From assembly GCA_032622095.1 (NCBI GenBank), contig CP136061.1, forward strand, positions 129,094,754 through 129,158,753: a stretch of DNA of 64,000 nucleotides, read 5' to 3'. The notes under the pieces were generated by a model that saw nothing but the letters and a program-made list of their open reading frames with translations, was not told the origin of the DNA and did not search any database. This document shows positions 34,459-45,680 of the stretch, in pieces. Within the stretch, counting starts at the first letter, position 1. Each line of letters starts with the position of its first letter. The translations under genes and the position numbers were made by a program. Source of the DNA: Siphonodentalium dalli. Lineage: Eukaryota > Mollusca > Scaphopoda > Gadilida > Siphonodentaliidae.

Positions 34459-34848
34459 TTAACCCTTTACCCACCAAAACGGCCAAATAAAGCTTCAACA
34501 GCCTAAAATATCTTCGGTCTGTCTCAATAGAACCATACAAATATGGATATCATTGGAACCGGCTCCTTGACCACATTGTGATAGTTACAGTTATGCCCTG
34601 TGCCAATGCATTCTCTTATATATGCGAGTCGACCATAGGTCGTCTCGCATATATAAGAGAATGCATTGGCCTAAAAAAAATCTTTTTTTAACACTTTTTA
34701 CCATTTTTTCTTACATTCTTTAACAATTTTATAATTTTTAATGTGTTAAGCCAATGCATTCTCTTATATATGCGAGGCGACCTATGGTCGACTCGCATAT
34801 ATAAGAGAATGCATTGGCACAGGGCCCTTCTGTTGGGTAAAGGGTTAA
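34459..34848 (-). mobile_element. Family I TTAA element, inverted relative to 29175
   Basis: Same element as 29175-29573 in opposite orientation, TTAACCCTTTACCCACC ... TTGGGTAAAGGGTTAA. Very few differences are visible between the copies. Confidence 0.9.
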
Positions 34849-35104
34849 TGAGTATACAAATGGATTTGCAGATGCGCAAGCTTCTACTCACTATGGCATC
34901 AATAATAGAAGATGTATTTAATCCTGTGTGATAAATTAAAATGAAATATGCAGCCCGATTGAATCTTTTTGACAACATCTGTAAATGCATGTCTCTTGGT
35001 TTCAGGCAATGTATTTTAAAAATATTATTTTCGCTTCCTTAATGCGTAATATTACAGTGGAATGAGTGTGCCAAATGATTTTAACGGTCTGTTATATTTT
35101 TCAG

Positions 35105-35294
35105 CCAGCATATGAGAAGGATTACCACTGAAGCAGATGGTGATCCATTGGTATCGAGGATAAATATGCTTAGCCAAAAGGATGATGATTACATCTATAT
35201 ATCGACTATTAATTCATCTGGTTTTAGACTACGATCAGGCCTTAAAATTGTTGGACCATGTGCATTTTTCCCTAAAACTGTTTTACAGTGGAAT
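35105..35294 (+). CDS. NDUFAF3: NDUFAF3 exon, first one visible
   Basis: Acceptor TTATATTTTTCAG, donor GAAT|GTAAGT. It contributes one base plus 63 codons. A second AG at 35107-35108 would give a phase-0 start at CAT ATG instead. Confidence 0.9.
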
Positions 35295-38200
35295 GTAAGT
35301 ATATGTACACTGTAATATCTAGTTTTTCACACCTGTTCATTCTCTCTATTAGGCACCGTATGTACAGTAATGCCCTAAGTAATCGATTCCTTAACCACAG
35401 TAGAATTATGGGTCTTTTCAGGATTTAGTTGGAAATATGGCTTGTTGCCATTCACCGGAAAGCTCTCACAGAGCTTTCCGATGAATGGCAACAAGCCATA
35501 TTTCCGACTAAATCCTGAAAAGTTACCCATAATTCTACTATGGTTAAGGAGTTGATTATTTAGGGCATTACTGTAGGTTGCGCAGTCTCTAAAATACATA
35601 TATCACATAGATAACCAAGTTTCTAAGTAATTTTCTGATGCCATTGGTATATGTATCTCATAGTTTGTTCTCTTCTGCTGATGTCACACACTTTGTCCAA
35701 TGATTATCTGGACATCTTTTGATATAATAAGCCAGTCTAACACTGAGTCTAAGGTGATTATATTATGGATATCGTATATTGACATCTTAAGTTTATGAAG
35801 ACCTGAATTCTGATTGTAATGTCATGAGTGGAGTTGCTCTTCTATCTTCATATGCACACCCATTAATGCCCTAAATAATCGGCTCCTTAACCTGAAAATC
35901 CTGAAAAAAATCTCATAATTATGCTGTGGTTAAGGAGTCAATTATTTAGGGCATTACTATATTTTGAGGAATCTTTGAGATAGAAATTTGTTCTTGGATG
36001 TACTAGTAGTTTTATATCTTGGGATAATAGGATTGGCAATGAGTTATACTGATACATCCTGTTTCACATATTTTTACATGGCAAGTATGGCATAATTTTT
36101 CATGATACTTTAATGCAAGTAAATCCATCATTTTTAACTATATTCAAGCCAAATTTAGGCATAAATTTAAAATGGGAAGAAGTTAGTAGTTTGTGAAGTA
36201 TGCAATTTTAAATGCAACAATTTAAATGCATCACATGGTAATTAACCAAAAATATTAACCATACCAACTCTATTTCAATTACATTTGTTCAAAAGCTTTC
36301 CAAAGTTTTCAGGTTTTATGAAGATTTCACATTGGGCTTCTGTTTGATCGGTCTGAATCCAATGTACCTTACAGGTATACAAGGATTGTCTCTCATGTGA
36401 TCTGTTTGCACCTGGGAGACCACAATAGAAATAAGCTGAATGCATGATAGACCAATTTTAATTCATATTATGATATTTAACCTCTGAATTAAAACAATAG
36501 GTTTTTAGCTCACCTGAGACGAAGTCTCCGGTGGAGCTATAGTCATCACTCCTCGTCCGTCGTCCGTCTGTCCGTCCATCCGGCTTGGAGAGTTTTATAG
36601 AAAATTTACAGGCATGTTTAGGATCAATTCTCTAGATGAAAGGGATCAAATTCCAACATTTTTTGATGAAAGACATGGCCGCCGCAGCCATCTTGAAATT
36701 TATTCTTTGCATGACGAAATCCTTTGGCACACCCTACAGATCACATCCCTCATCCGATCGTGACCAAACTTGATATGGATCTTTTGGGTGACAACTAGAT
36801 GGGAGGCATTGGGAGCTATCAAATTTTTCCGTATTTCATTGAAAAAACATGGCAGCCATCTTGGATTCTACTCTTTGTATGACTAAATCCTTTTGCACAC
36901 CGTACAGTCCACGTGCCTCTTCTGATCATCACCAAACTTCATATGGACCTTTCGGTGACTTCTAGATGGGAGCCATCGTAATTTTCCAAAATTTAAAAAA
37001 AAACATTTGAATCCATCACCACACCATGCAGCCCATATTAAATTTGATTGAAGAATTTTTTTGAAAATTTACAGGTATGTTTTGGATCACCTCTAGATAG
37101 GAGCTATTGAATTTGAATGCTTTTCAATAAGAAACATGGCTGCCGGCAGCCATCTTGGATTTCACTCTTTGCATGACTAAATCCTTTGGCACACCCAACA
37201 GACCAAATCCCTGATCCGATCGTCACCAACTTCATAAGGATATTTTGGGTGAACACTAGATGGGAGCGTAACATTTTTCCATATTTCATTGAAAAACATG
37301 GCCGCCAATGGCCACCTTGGATTTTACTCTTTGTGTTACTAAATCCTTCTGCACAACAGAGGCCAACTCCCTCATCTGATCATCACAAACTTCATATGGA
37401 TCTTTGAGGTGACCTGTAGATGGGAGCCATCTCAGATATTACTCTTTCTGGTATTATTACTGCATCCTTTGGCAATCTCTAGAGCCAAATTATTTCATCC
37501 GATTAATTCCAAACTGTTTATGCATCTTCAGGGTAACCTCTAGTTACATAAGAATATGAACTGTCCGAGTTCCCTATCACTCTATGGACTGTAATATATG
37601 GCATGATCCCATTTCCAAGTTGAGCTACAGTGTCATTGACACTTTCAATGTATTCATCGAACAAATGATGATATGGTCGATGAATACATTCACGCCTGGA
37701 TACAGTGTGTCTGACATTTGCAGAATGAGGTCCCCAGAGGATGAATTTAGTGTCACTATCCCCACAGTGGAGTAGCATCACCAATTCACCATCTGGGGAC
37801 CTCACTCTGCTTAGGCCTCATCTTCAAATTAACATTGTTTTTAGTTACTTTTTCCCTTCTGTTCAGTCTCCATATCCCCTAATTTGCAGAAGATAAAATG
37901 AATAAGCAAGGTGACTAATGGGTGAACATCACCAACTTCAACTGGGAACTTCAATTTGACACCTAAGCAGAATGAGGTTCCCAGTGGGTGCATTTGGTGA
38001 CGCGGCAGGATAGCGTCACTAAATTCACCCTCTGGTGACCTCATTCTGCAAATGTCAGACACACTATTTCCAGACTTGAACTCAATCATTTTGATAAGAA
38101 ATGAGAATACTCATACTGAGTCCTTGCCTCCATAAATCTGATACGTATATATTAGATGTCTTCAAATAAAATATCTACCTATCTATCTGCCTGTGCATGT

Positions 38201-41200
38201 GTGGTTCCCTATAATAACAATATGTACAATGATTAATGTCCTGAAAATTTAAGTCCTCTTATGCTCACATATCTGCACTGTAATAAGTTTAATGTTTCTT
38301 TTTACAGGTTGGATCTGTGGCAGACATAAATGAAGAATCACTCTCTCTGTTCACGATGCTTGAGCCAAAATTAGGTGTGTAATTGGCTGTAAAATGACTA
38401 TTGGTTTCCCCAAACTTGATCGATTGGCTTAGTGAGAACAATTTTCAGTGAGCGAAAACAATAACCTGTGTTTAAAAGTGATCTATTGCTTGAAGGTTCA
38501 TTTGAAGCATTTGATTGTTTTTGTTAAGGTCCCAGGATTAACACTTCCATGACTGTAGCTTCCTGAAATTTTACGAAAACCCTGTGCCAATGCTTAACCA
38601 CAGCAGAATTATGGGTAATTTTTCAGGATTTAGTCGAAATATGGCTTGTTGCCATTCATCTGAAAGCTCTCACTGAGATCTTTCCGATGAATGGCAACAA
38701 GACATATTTCCGACTAAATCCTGAAAAATTACCCATAATTCTGCTGCGGTTAAGGATGCGATTATTTAGGGCATTACTGTAAATGAGCTCTTGCATTGCA
38801 TCATACTTATTGGATCACGGAAAAGTGATGATGGAGATTAAATTGAACTTCAGCCTTTATGACTGCTCTCTGATAACAGTCCATTTCTCCCTAATAATCT
38901 AATAGGGAGAAGTGACTTCTCCCTTTTTGATTTATCTTGGCTGGTCCCTGATAGCATAGGTGGTTCAGAAATTTCACACCTGGCTGCATGTATTTTGAGT
39001 TCACATTATAACTAACTCATACTGTATTACTGCGGGTTGCAGACTTGTAGATGTACTGTATGACTACGGCGTTACTCCTGGGTTGCAGATCATCCTAATA
39101 TATATATATATATATATATATGTGTAGTTCTTACAAGCATTGCATTATCAAAGATTTTACCATGATTTATTATTTTATCAGTTCTAATTAAAATTAGACT
39201 CTCGAACAAGCTATGTCATTACAGAGTCTAAAGAAAATAGCTTGGGATTCCATTACCACCAAGAATCATTACGTCATTTACTTAACAGTAAAGTGATGCA
39301 GCCAATCAGGCTGTTGTCAGAATTCCGCAACTCAGCAGTTTCTCGACTCATAGCTAAATATAGTGTAATAAATTTACTGTCACATCTGGTCACTTTGTTG
39401 AATTAACACAGTGTTTACAAATATGGAGATTACGATGACTAATTAAACAGTAAAATGTGTCTATGTAGAGTCCAGAATTGACCAATAATACTAAGCAAGG
39501 AGAATAGGATTAAGTATTTCCAAGAATTTCAACACCCAGTATTGTTATTCATCAAAATGAAATATCATTCAGTCAAATGTAAAACTGTTTGTGCTCTGTG
39601 ACGTCATACAGCAGGAATTGCATACAGACGCTATTTATAGTGGAGGAAATGGAATTGCCAGGTATTTTCTTTAGACTCTGTAATGGCGTAGCTAGAGTCT
39701 AATTTTAATTAGAACTGCTATTTTACCAACTTCTTGTAATATATTAAAAATTATTATCATATAATCCCTCCTTTTGTTCCTGTAGATTCGGTAAATTTGG
39801 GAGTCGTATATTTATTGCTTGGTTTCAAATTTGCACACCGATAAAATTAGTTCTGCGCAAATTTAAATGTGACAAGAGCAAGCAAGTGCTGTACGTGTCG
39901 TGTTTAACTACTAAATTTCATTCATCAGAAGTTCCCATATGTCGTTTGCTGAACTTATTATCTGAACATTTCCCACCAAAGAATATGAATCCTTTTGCAC
40001 TTGTATAAGCTTTTCATCTGCTTTTATCAACTGAACATCCCTCCAAATTAATAATAGACCATTCCAATGTATACTTTTATAACTGATGGGAGAATCCGTT
40101 TAATAAAGAAAAGGTTAATTTAGAATTTAATATTATACGTCATATTATAGTCAAATTAATTACAATACAATAAAAAACAAATTTTGCTTTCAAGCATTGG
40201 CTTTAGGTGACCAATTGATTATGTATGCGAGGGGTCAATTTCATGACTGAAAATTAGCAACTTGCATCCTTCGGGAAGTTGTCGGATTTTTGACTATCAG
40301 TAATATTGACTTTTCTCTCTTCCAGATATTCTTTTGATAGGGATTGGTTCTGGAGAAGAAAAAATCAATCCTGATGTCGTGAAATATTTGAGGAAATGCA
40401 ATATAAATGCTGAAATATTGCAAACAGTAAGTTTTTAACATTTTATAATTTGATATAATGGTACAGATCGTCTCATCGCACAAAAAAGAGGGATAAAACA
40501 TGCTTATAAGATATATATAGAGAATCTACAACTCGTCCCCAGTTAATAGCAAAATTTACAAAACAAGTCCAGTAAATTAGGTCTAGACTGAACCTTTGGC
40601 AAGGTCCAGACTTAATTTACTGGATGAGTTTTGTAAATTTCGCTATAAACTGGGGACAAGTTGTAGTTTCTATTTATTACTTGATCCACAACCTCCATAC
40701 AACATACTTAAATCAATAAACACATAGCTATGCATTGTTTGCCCACATAAAGAAATAGTCCCAGATATATAAGACTTTTTGATATATTTAATGGCGTAAA
40801 TTTAATGAAATATATTTTCAAACTATATCCATATCAGTCACATTGTTCTTCATTCCTCGTCCCCCGATTCCAAATCACTTTTGTGCAACAATAATACATT
40901 TGGGTACACCTGTCGCTATTTTCTGTTTTACAATGACCGGTGTATATCATTATTATAGAATGGGTTTAATGAATTAACAAGGGTCGGATCATGTAATAAA
41001 TCTATTTATTCACTATTAGAGCAATATTGCTCCATAAGTTTTTGAATTTGAAAAACACAGTAATATTATTTCAGTCAAAACTTTCAGTATTAACAAAGAG
41101 TAACTATGTAATCCAGGAAGAGGCATGTTAAGATATTAGTTTATAGTAGACCATTGAAATTAATGATATGCCAGTTAGTACGCCACGGAATGTCTAACTT

Positions 41201-44200
41201 GTCGACCTAGTATACTCTTAATGGATCACATTCAGTTTAATTGCATTTGTAGTATTTGATGGATCTATATTTTTACAGTGAAGATGTATTTCAATTTCAA
41301 ATGATGTCATTTCATTCACATCTTGCATGTGATATAATTCATTGCGGGACTGAAAATGCTTGTCCTCTATGGGCACTGATACGCATATTAACACTGCAAC
41401 CACTCCACATGTTAACTTCAGTTGATTTAGGGTCCTGCAAATATTTTTTTTGTGTTCGAACCGAATATCAATTCGAATATGCACTAATATTCGCGAATCC
41501 TATCAAATATAATCAATGATTGATCAAGGACAAAAAACTCATATCTAAGCGTACTTTCAAGCAGGAAAGCTCTTGCAAGATCGTGGCCAAACGGTATGTT
41601 AGATTGTTTGTTCAATATAAGCTGTCCAATATCCAATACCGGTACATGCACAATCACATATTAGTGTGGACCGCATGCAGTTATTCATAAATTTGTGAAT
41701 GGGAAGGAAATAATGCACTTTTATGGCATGGAAAATGGGGAGGATTGGGTCGAACCCTTGCCCGACAACTGACTCAAAGGACTTGACATCAACCACAACA
41801 AACTGCAAAACGGCCTGGTCATATTTGACTTTGGTACTGAGATCTGTTTTTCTCCCAGTAAATTTGGACAGGTTTGTTTGCTTCTTCACATCACTAGGTT
41901 GATTGGGGCCACTGAAAATAGCACTCTGCTTGTTTCTTTGATATGCCCATAAATGTGACTCCTGGGTTTGAATATTGGGAGACATGCACCGCATTTAGCC
42001 TCGTCGTGAGTATAGAATGTGTATGAATTACTGACATGTTTACAATACGCGCTCAGAAAACTCCTTCTATGCCACGTTACAGAGAGGAGAATCTCAAACA
42101 AGAGCAGACTCTTTGAAACGAAAACTGGATAATAAAATAAAATACATTGATGACAAGCAGACGAATGTATTTGAATAACAAGAGAAAGATTTAAAAGAAT
42201 TGAAGAGAAGACTGGAAGAAACATAAACGAGAACTTACAGGAACTAACACAAAATAAGACAAAAATTTAAAACAGTATAAACAACAATATAGTAGCCCTA
42301 AACATACCAGATAAGTAAACGGAAGAAGAAGATATGATGGCAATAGAACACACATTAAAAAGGATAACGAAATGTGATATGTAGTGTCTTTTAAGAGAAT
42401 TGGATTGTTAACAGAAAACAAACATCGACCAGTACACATTAAGCTCACTGAACAACATTATAGGAATATAATGATAAAAGAGGCAATTCAATTTAACAGA
42501 GGAGAAACTAAAATCGATGGACATAACGAAGTATTTTTCAACAGAGAATGCTCAAGAAAAGAACTTAATGAATCGTACAAACTTATGATAGAACTAAGAA
42601 AACAAAGAGAAAACTATCAAAACAAAACTTCCGCATCCATAATATGGAAATAGTGGAAGAATGAATTGACTTGTGAACTAAAACCAAACTGATTGTGATT
42701 ATTAAAATGTTAATTTCCGTTATGTAATACGGGAACTATGAGCCGTATGGTTCGTTCCTGAATAAATTGATATTGATATTGATAATCGTGTAAACGTATG
42801 TCACGTTTGGCACGCAGTCATTCCAAACTTCCCAATAATAAGACCACAACAATCAATGTGGAGCATGTTATTGTGCAATCATGCCTGTCCGACTGAATGT
42901 GCTAAATGATACTATTAATCCAGTTCACTGAAGCCTATTTTTGACTGTCCGGTTGACACTTGGATTTTGCTGAATATGACTGTTTCTAAATAAGATGTTT
43001 GGTGGTGTTTATGCAAATTATTTGGGAGAATTTTAGTTGAGATATTCACAATGAACCATAGAACAAAAGCCTAGTGTTACGTCGGGATATTCGACCGCTT
43101 TCGAACCTATATTTGCAAACCAAATTTGAATGGAATATCGAGACTGAATCAAATTATGAATGAAACATTGAATATTCGCAAGACCCTAGGTTGATATATA
43201 TATATATATATATATTGATATATGGCCAGATAAGATGACTGATGAAAAACATCACGTAACAATATAACTGGGACCTTGCTTCAGTTGATAGGCTGTGATC
43301 ATGAGAACGTTGTTCTTATGTTTTTGAGTGGGACATGTCAGTTCAGATATAGTTCAGACCTGACCTATATCATTAATCCTTTCTCTACTGAATGGATTTT
43401 CTCACTCAGTTATAAATGTATACATTGGAATGCTCTATTATTCATGTGGAGGGATGATAAGGAAATAAAAGCAGATGACAGACAGAATAATACATGAGCA
43501 GAATAATTCATATTTACCAATGTTATTTGTTGAACTTATCATCTGAACATTTCATAAGGGAACTACTCCTCAATGATTTTTTAGTATAGAAAGGGTTAAT
43601 GCTGTCATAGTGTTGATTTCCCTAACACATTACTTTCCCCGACAGTGTTTTCCCAGCAAAAAGTTCTTTTACTTGGGGACAGTTTCTGGGTGTTTTATTG
43701 TCTCTCGTCCCTTCAATTACTTCAATTCTTTTTCCCTATCTCAATGATTACAATCATAAAAATAATCTAAATCTAGGTGCAAGTTTCTTTGACTTGCTCT
43801 CATTCCTGTTACTTCAATTCTCTTTTCCTAACTCAATGCTTTTCCCTACATATGAGTGAATAGGAATAAAATAATTCTCTTCCATGACTGGAGCTTCCTG
43901 AAATTTTGTGAAAACCCTGTGCCAATGCATTCTCTTATATATGTGAGGTTCCCATATAATAGGGAGCCTCGCATATATATGAAAATACATTGGCCTAAAA
44001 AATATTTACCTTGACCTTGTAAGCCAGTTCATTCTCTTATATATGTGAAGCTCCCTATGGGAGAATCGTATATGTAAGAGAATGTACTGGCACAGGATCT
44101 TCAATATCGCACCAGATGGCTCCCATCATGGAAGTGTCAAGGAGTTAATATTTTATTTCAGGAAAGTGCATGTGCCTCATTCAATTTCTTGAATTCTGAT

Positions 44201-44326
44201 TCACGGTGTGTGGCTGCAGCTGTGATCCCACCCAGATTTGTGGGTCAGCCTTCGCAGGATACTGCCATATCACATGGAATGGAAATGACAAGGATCTATG
44301 ATGAAGGTCAATTCAAAAATGAATAG
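35105..44326 (+). CDS. NDUFAF3: NDUFAF3, mitochondrial complex I assembly factor (5' exon missing)
   Basis: NDUFAF3 works with NDUFAF4 in early assembly of the membrane-peripheral arms of mitochondrial NADH:ubiquinone oxidoreductase. Four exons join in phase: 35105-35294, 38308-38374, 40326-40426 and 44162-44326, giving 173 residues plus a split first codon; the human protein is 184. All introns are GT-AG. Diagnostic segments include YIYISTINSSGF, IVGPCAFFPKTVLQWNV, LSLFTMLEPKLDILLIG and ESACASFNFLNSDSRC, collinear with human YIDSYNSRGF, VLGPCALLPHSVVQWNV, FSLFWLLEPRIEIVVVG and NACATFNFLCHEGR. The fold is the Mth938/DUF498 type. The exon that should supply the start codon and mitochondrial targeting peptide is not identified; it should end two bases into a codon if the acceptor at 35104 is used. 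Introns of 3.0, 1.95 and 3.7 kb are filled with MITEs and a hAT element. The TAG at 44324 is followed by 77 further sense codons in frame. Confidence 0.95.
35363..35575. mobile_element. Family A MITE in NDUFAF3 intron
   Basis: TACAGTAATGCCCTAAGTAA ... GGGCATTACTGTA, 69 bp downstream of the donor at 35295. Confidence 0.9.
35862..35960. mobile_element. Family A MITE remnant
   Basis: Only the outer parts of both arms remain (TAATGCCCTAAATAAT ... TTTAGGGCATTACTA). The core palindrome is deleted. Confidence 0.8.
36504..37560 (+). repeat. Family E repeat, degenerate tandem
   Basis: Head TTTTTAGCTCACCTGAGACG and CGTCCGTCGTCCGTC, then about five diverged units (roughly 115-300 bases apart) marked by GCCATCTTGGATT, CTTTGCATGACTAAATCC and CTAGATGGGAG. 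Further fragments at 44745-45075 and 49945-50300. Confidence 0.75.
37693..38080. mobile_element. Family D element in NDUFAF3 intron
   Basis: GCCTGGATACAGTGTGTCTG ... CAGACACACTATTTCCAG with both hairpins; it ends 228 bp before the next exon. Confidence 0.8.
38308..38374 (+). CDS. NDUFAF3: NDUFAF3 exon, second visible
   Basis: Acceptor TTCTTTTTACAG, donor TTAG|GTGTGT. Encodes VGSVADINEESLSLFTMLEP and KL plus one base. Confidence 0.9.
38534..38781. mobile_element. Chimeric family B fragment joined to family A copy
   Basis: TTAACACTTCCATGACTG to CCTGTGCCAATGC (38534-38593) is the left end of family B. At 38594 it switches to a family A palindrome lacking its left terminus, which ends GGGCATTACTGTA. 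Confidence 0.8.
39098..39121. repeat. (TA)n microsatellite
   Basis: About 12 TA units. Confidence 0.95.
39180..39716. mobile_element. MITE with AGTTCTAATTAAAATTAGAC ends
   Basis: Inverted ends of about 55 bases, including ATTACAGAGTCTAAAGAAAA and its inverse. The interior is unique. The class is undetermined because the target duplication is unclear. Confidence 0.8.
40326..40426 (+). CDS. NDUFAF3: NDUFAF3 exon, third visible
   Basis: Acceptor TTTTCTCTCTTCCAG, donor AACA|GTAAGT. Two bases plus 33 codons: DILLIGIGSGEEKINPDVVK and onward. Confidence 0.92.
40519..41004 (+). mobile_element. Family C element in NDUFAF3 intron
   Basis: Palindrome GAATCTACAACTCGTCCCC ... GGGACAAGTTGTAG (about 40506-40665), then the family body to GGATCATGTAATAAAT. 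More diverged than the other two copies. Confidence 0.75.
41599..41994 (-). pseudogene. hAT transposase fragment
   Basis: The minus frame contains KQTNLSKFTG and YDQAVLQFVVVDVKSFESV followed by GQGFDPI. This matches the 'A...IVxDxxPFxxVxxxGF' start of hAT (ZBED-like) transposase catalytic regions. The frame degenerates after about residue 90, and the conserved DDE residues and dimerisation region are absent. An upstream minus frame (41886-42224) may hold part of the N-terminus. Non-functional. Confidence 0.65.
42220..42780 (+). pseudogene. LINE ORF1-like fragment with 3' tail
   Basis: Frame from 42384: FKRIGLLTENKHRPVHIKL, then a lysine- and arginine-rich helix, similar to the C-terminal domain of L1/CR1-type ORF1 proteins. 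Upstream at about 42285 an NIVALNIPDK-like stretch with stops precedes it. The segment ends CTGAATAAATTGATATTGAT, a microsatellite-type LINE tail. It lies inside the hAT element at 41428-43198. Confidence 0.5.
43195..43220. repeat. (TA)n tract at hAT border
   Basis: TGATATATATATATATATAT immediately right of the hAT terminus. Confidence 0.8.
43875..44145. mobile_element. Family B MITE next to the last NDUFAF3 exon
   Basis: CTCTTCCATGACTGGAGC ... CCATCATGGAAGTGTC with both hairpins. Its right end is only about 16 bp from the acceptor AG at 44160-44161. Confidence 0.82.
44162..44326 (+). CDS. NDUFAF3: NDUFAF3 last exon
   Basis: Acceptor ATATTTTATTTCAG. Encodes ESACASFNFLNSDSRCVAA, AVIPPRF and a hydrophilic tail ending QFKNE before TAG. 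The reading frame continues 77 codons to TAG at 44558-44560. Confidence 0.92.
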   Translation, partial: ESACASFNFLNSDSRCVAAAVIPPRFVGQPSQDTAISHGMEMTRIYDEGQFKNE

Positions 44327-44744
44327 CATTCACAACTCAAAGGAGAGTTACCAAAAAGAAGTGATCCATCGTCGTCAAATGGAAGAAGGCTCTCACAATT
44401 AGATTCAGAGATGTCTTCCAAATTAGTTAGGGATAACAATGTAGTGATTTCTGAAAGGTACACAGTAAAGGATACTGCGGCAAATCAAATTCTAATTCAC
44501 CATATAGGAAGCTGGACAATGTTGCTTGGAACCAACGTCAAGGAAATGTATACCCTTTAGAAATAGATAATCATTGTGGCGTTGAAAGCTGTATGGCAGG
44601 TGTTAACTGTGACATCAATCTCTGATGGAAATGACTGATTTGCATAACATTAATAATTTTCTCTTGAGTGACTACAATGAAATATAGCAATTTCCATGCA
44701 TTGGAATTGTTCAGTTAATCATCAACCATATGATCATTAAGTTT
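44327..44744 (+). other. NDUFAF3 3' flank, probable 3' UTR
   Basis: Free of recognised repeats. No canonical AATAAA is seen before the family E fragment. The first 231 bases form the in-frame extension described in the findings. Confidence 0.5.
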
Positions 44745-45075
44745 TCAGCTCAACTTGACAGCTATTGCTATGGGTTGGCATACGTCCTCCTGGCATGTGT
44801 TATCCATCAACAATTTCATTTAGCAAACCCTACAGAACATCTCACATCCGATCGTCACCGAAGGTCATATGGATATTTTGGGTGACTACTAGATGCATAA
44901 ATTGTTTTCCTAATTTCATTGAAAAAGATGGCCATCAGCTGCCATCTTGGATTATACTCTTTGTTTGACTGAGTCCTTCGGCACACCCTACAGGCCACAT
45001 CCCTCATCCGATCATCACCAAACTTCAAACAACATTTTTACCCAAACTTCAATTGGCTCTTCAGGTTGACATCTG
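44745..45075 (+). repeat. Family E fragment
   Basis: TTTTCAGCTCAACTTGACAG, then CCGATCGTCACC, GCCATCTTGGATTATACTC and CCCTCATCCGATCATCACC. Confidence 0.65.
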
Positions 45076-45549
45076 GTATTACTTAAACATTTGAACTTTC
45101 CGCATTCTTTGTCGCTCCATAGACTAAAATGCATGACATGAACCCCGCTCCATGTTGAGCTACAGTGCCATTGACACAATTAATTCTCAAGGCATGAACC
45201 ACTGTTCACCGCTGTCTTCTCTAACATTTGGAGTCAGCATTTAAACAAGTTACACAAACTTCTTACTGATCTCTCATTTGGAGTCAATATTATCCATTAA
45301 GAGATTAGTCATTAGTGCCATTTGATTATGAAGGGTATCATATAATGGATCCGCCGCCTCAATATAGATGTGGTTAATTTCACATTTGTGTGATGTGTTT
45401 GTTTGATTTTTTGTTTTTTGAAAGTCGAACTAGATGTCAGTTGTTATTGTTTGTGAAAAGATGTTTTTTACCTATTAAATACATTTACATTCAGGAAATT
45501 GATTCGAGTTACTAGACAGAATAAGGTCCTTACACACAGTCACGAACAA
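45076..45549. other. Gap
   Basis: Nothing recognised apart from TTTGGAGTCA motifs at 45228 and 45279. Confidence 0.35.
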
Positions 45550-45680
45550 GCCTGTGTTTAGTGTGCCTGTCATTTGCAGAATGAGGTCCCCAGAGGGTGA
45601 ATTTATAGATGCTATCCCACATAGTGAGCTAGCATCACCAAATTCACCCTCTGGGACCTCGTTCTGCTTAGACCTCAACA
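45550..45680. mobile_element. Family D, left half only
   Basis: AAGCCTGTGTTTAGTGTGCC plus the complete left hairpin (GAGGTCCCCAGAGGGTGAAT to its inverse), then truncation after TTAGACCTCAACAG. Confidence 0.8.

Larger units (their letters stand above)
41428..43198. mobile_element. Decayed hAT element in NDUFAF3 intron
   Basis: Ends TAGGGTCCTGCAAATATT and AATATTCGCAAGACCCTA are inverse, with ATTCGAA-type subterminal motifs. Flanks AGTTGATT and GGTTGATA match 6/8. It contains a hAT transposase relic on the minus strand and a nested LINE fragment. Confidence 0.8.

Noticed and set aside
34688-34990. 100-codon minus frame sharing its end with 29144-29335
   Set aside because: The shared part is family I hairpin sequence; no independent coding evidence.
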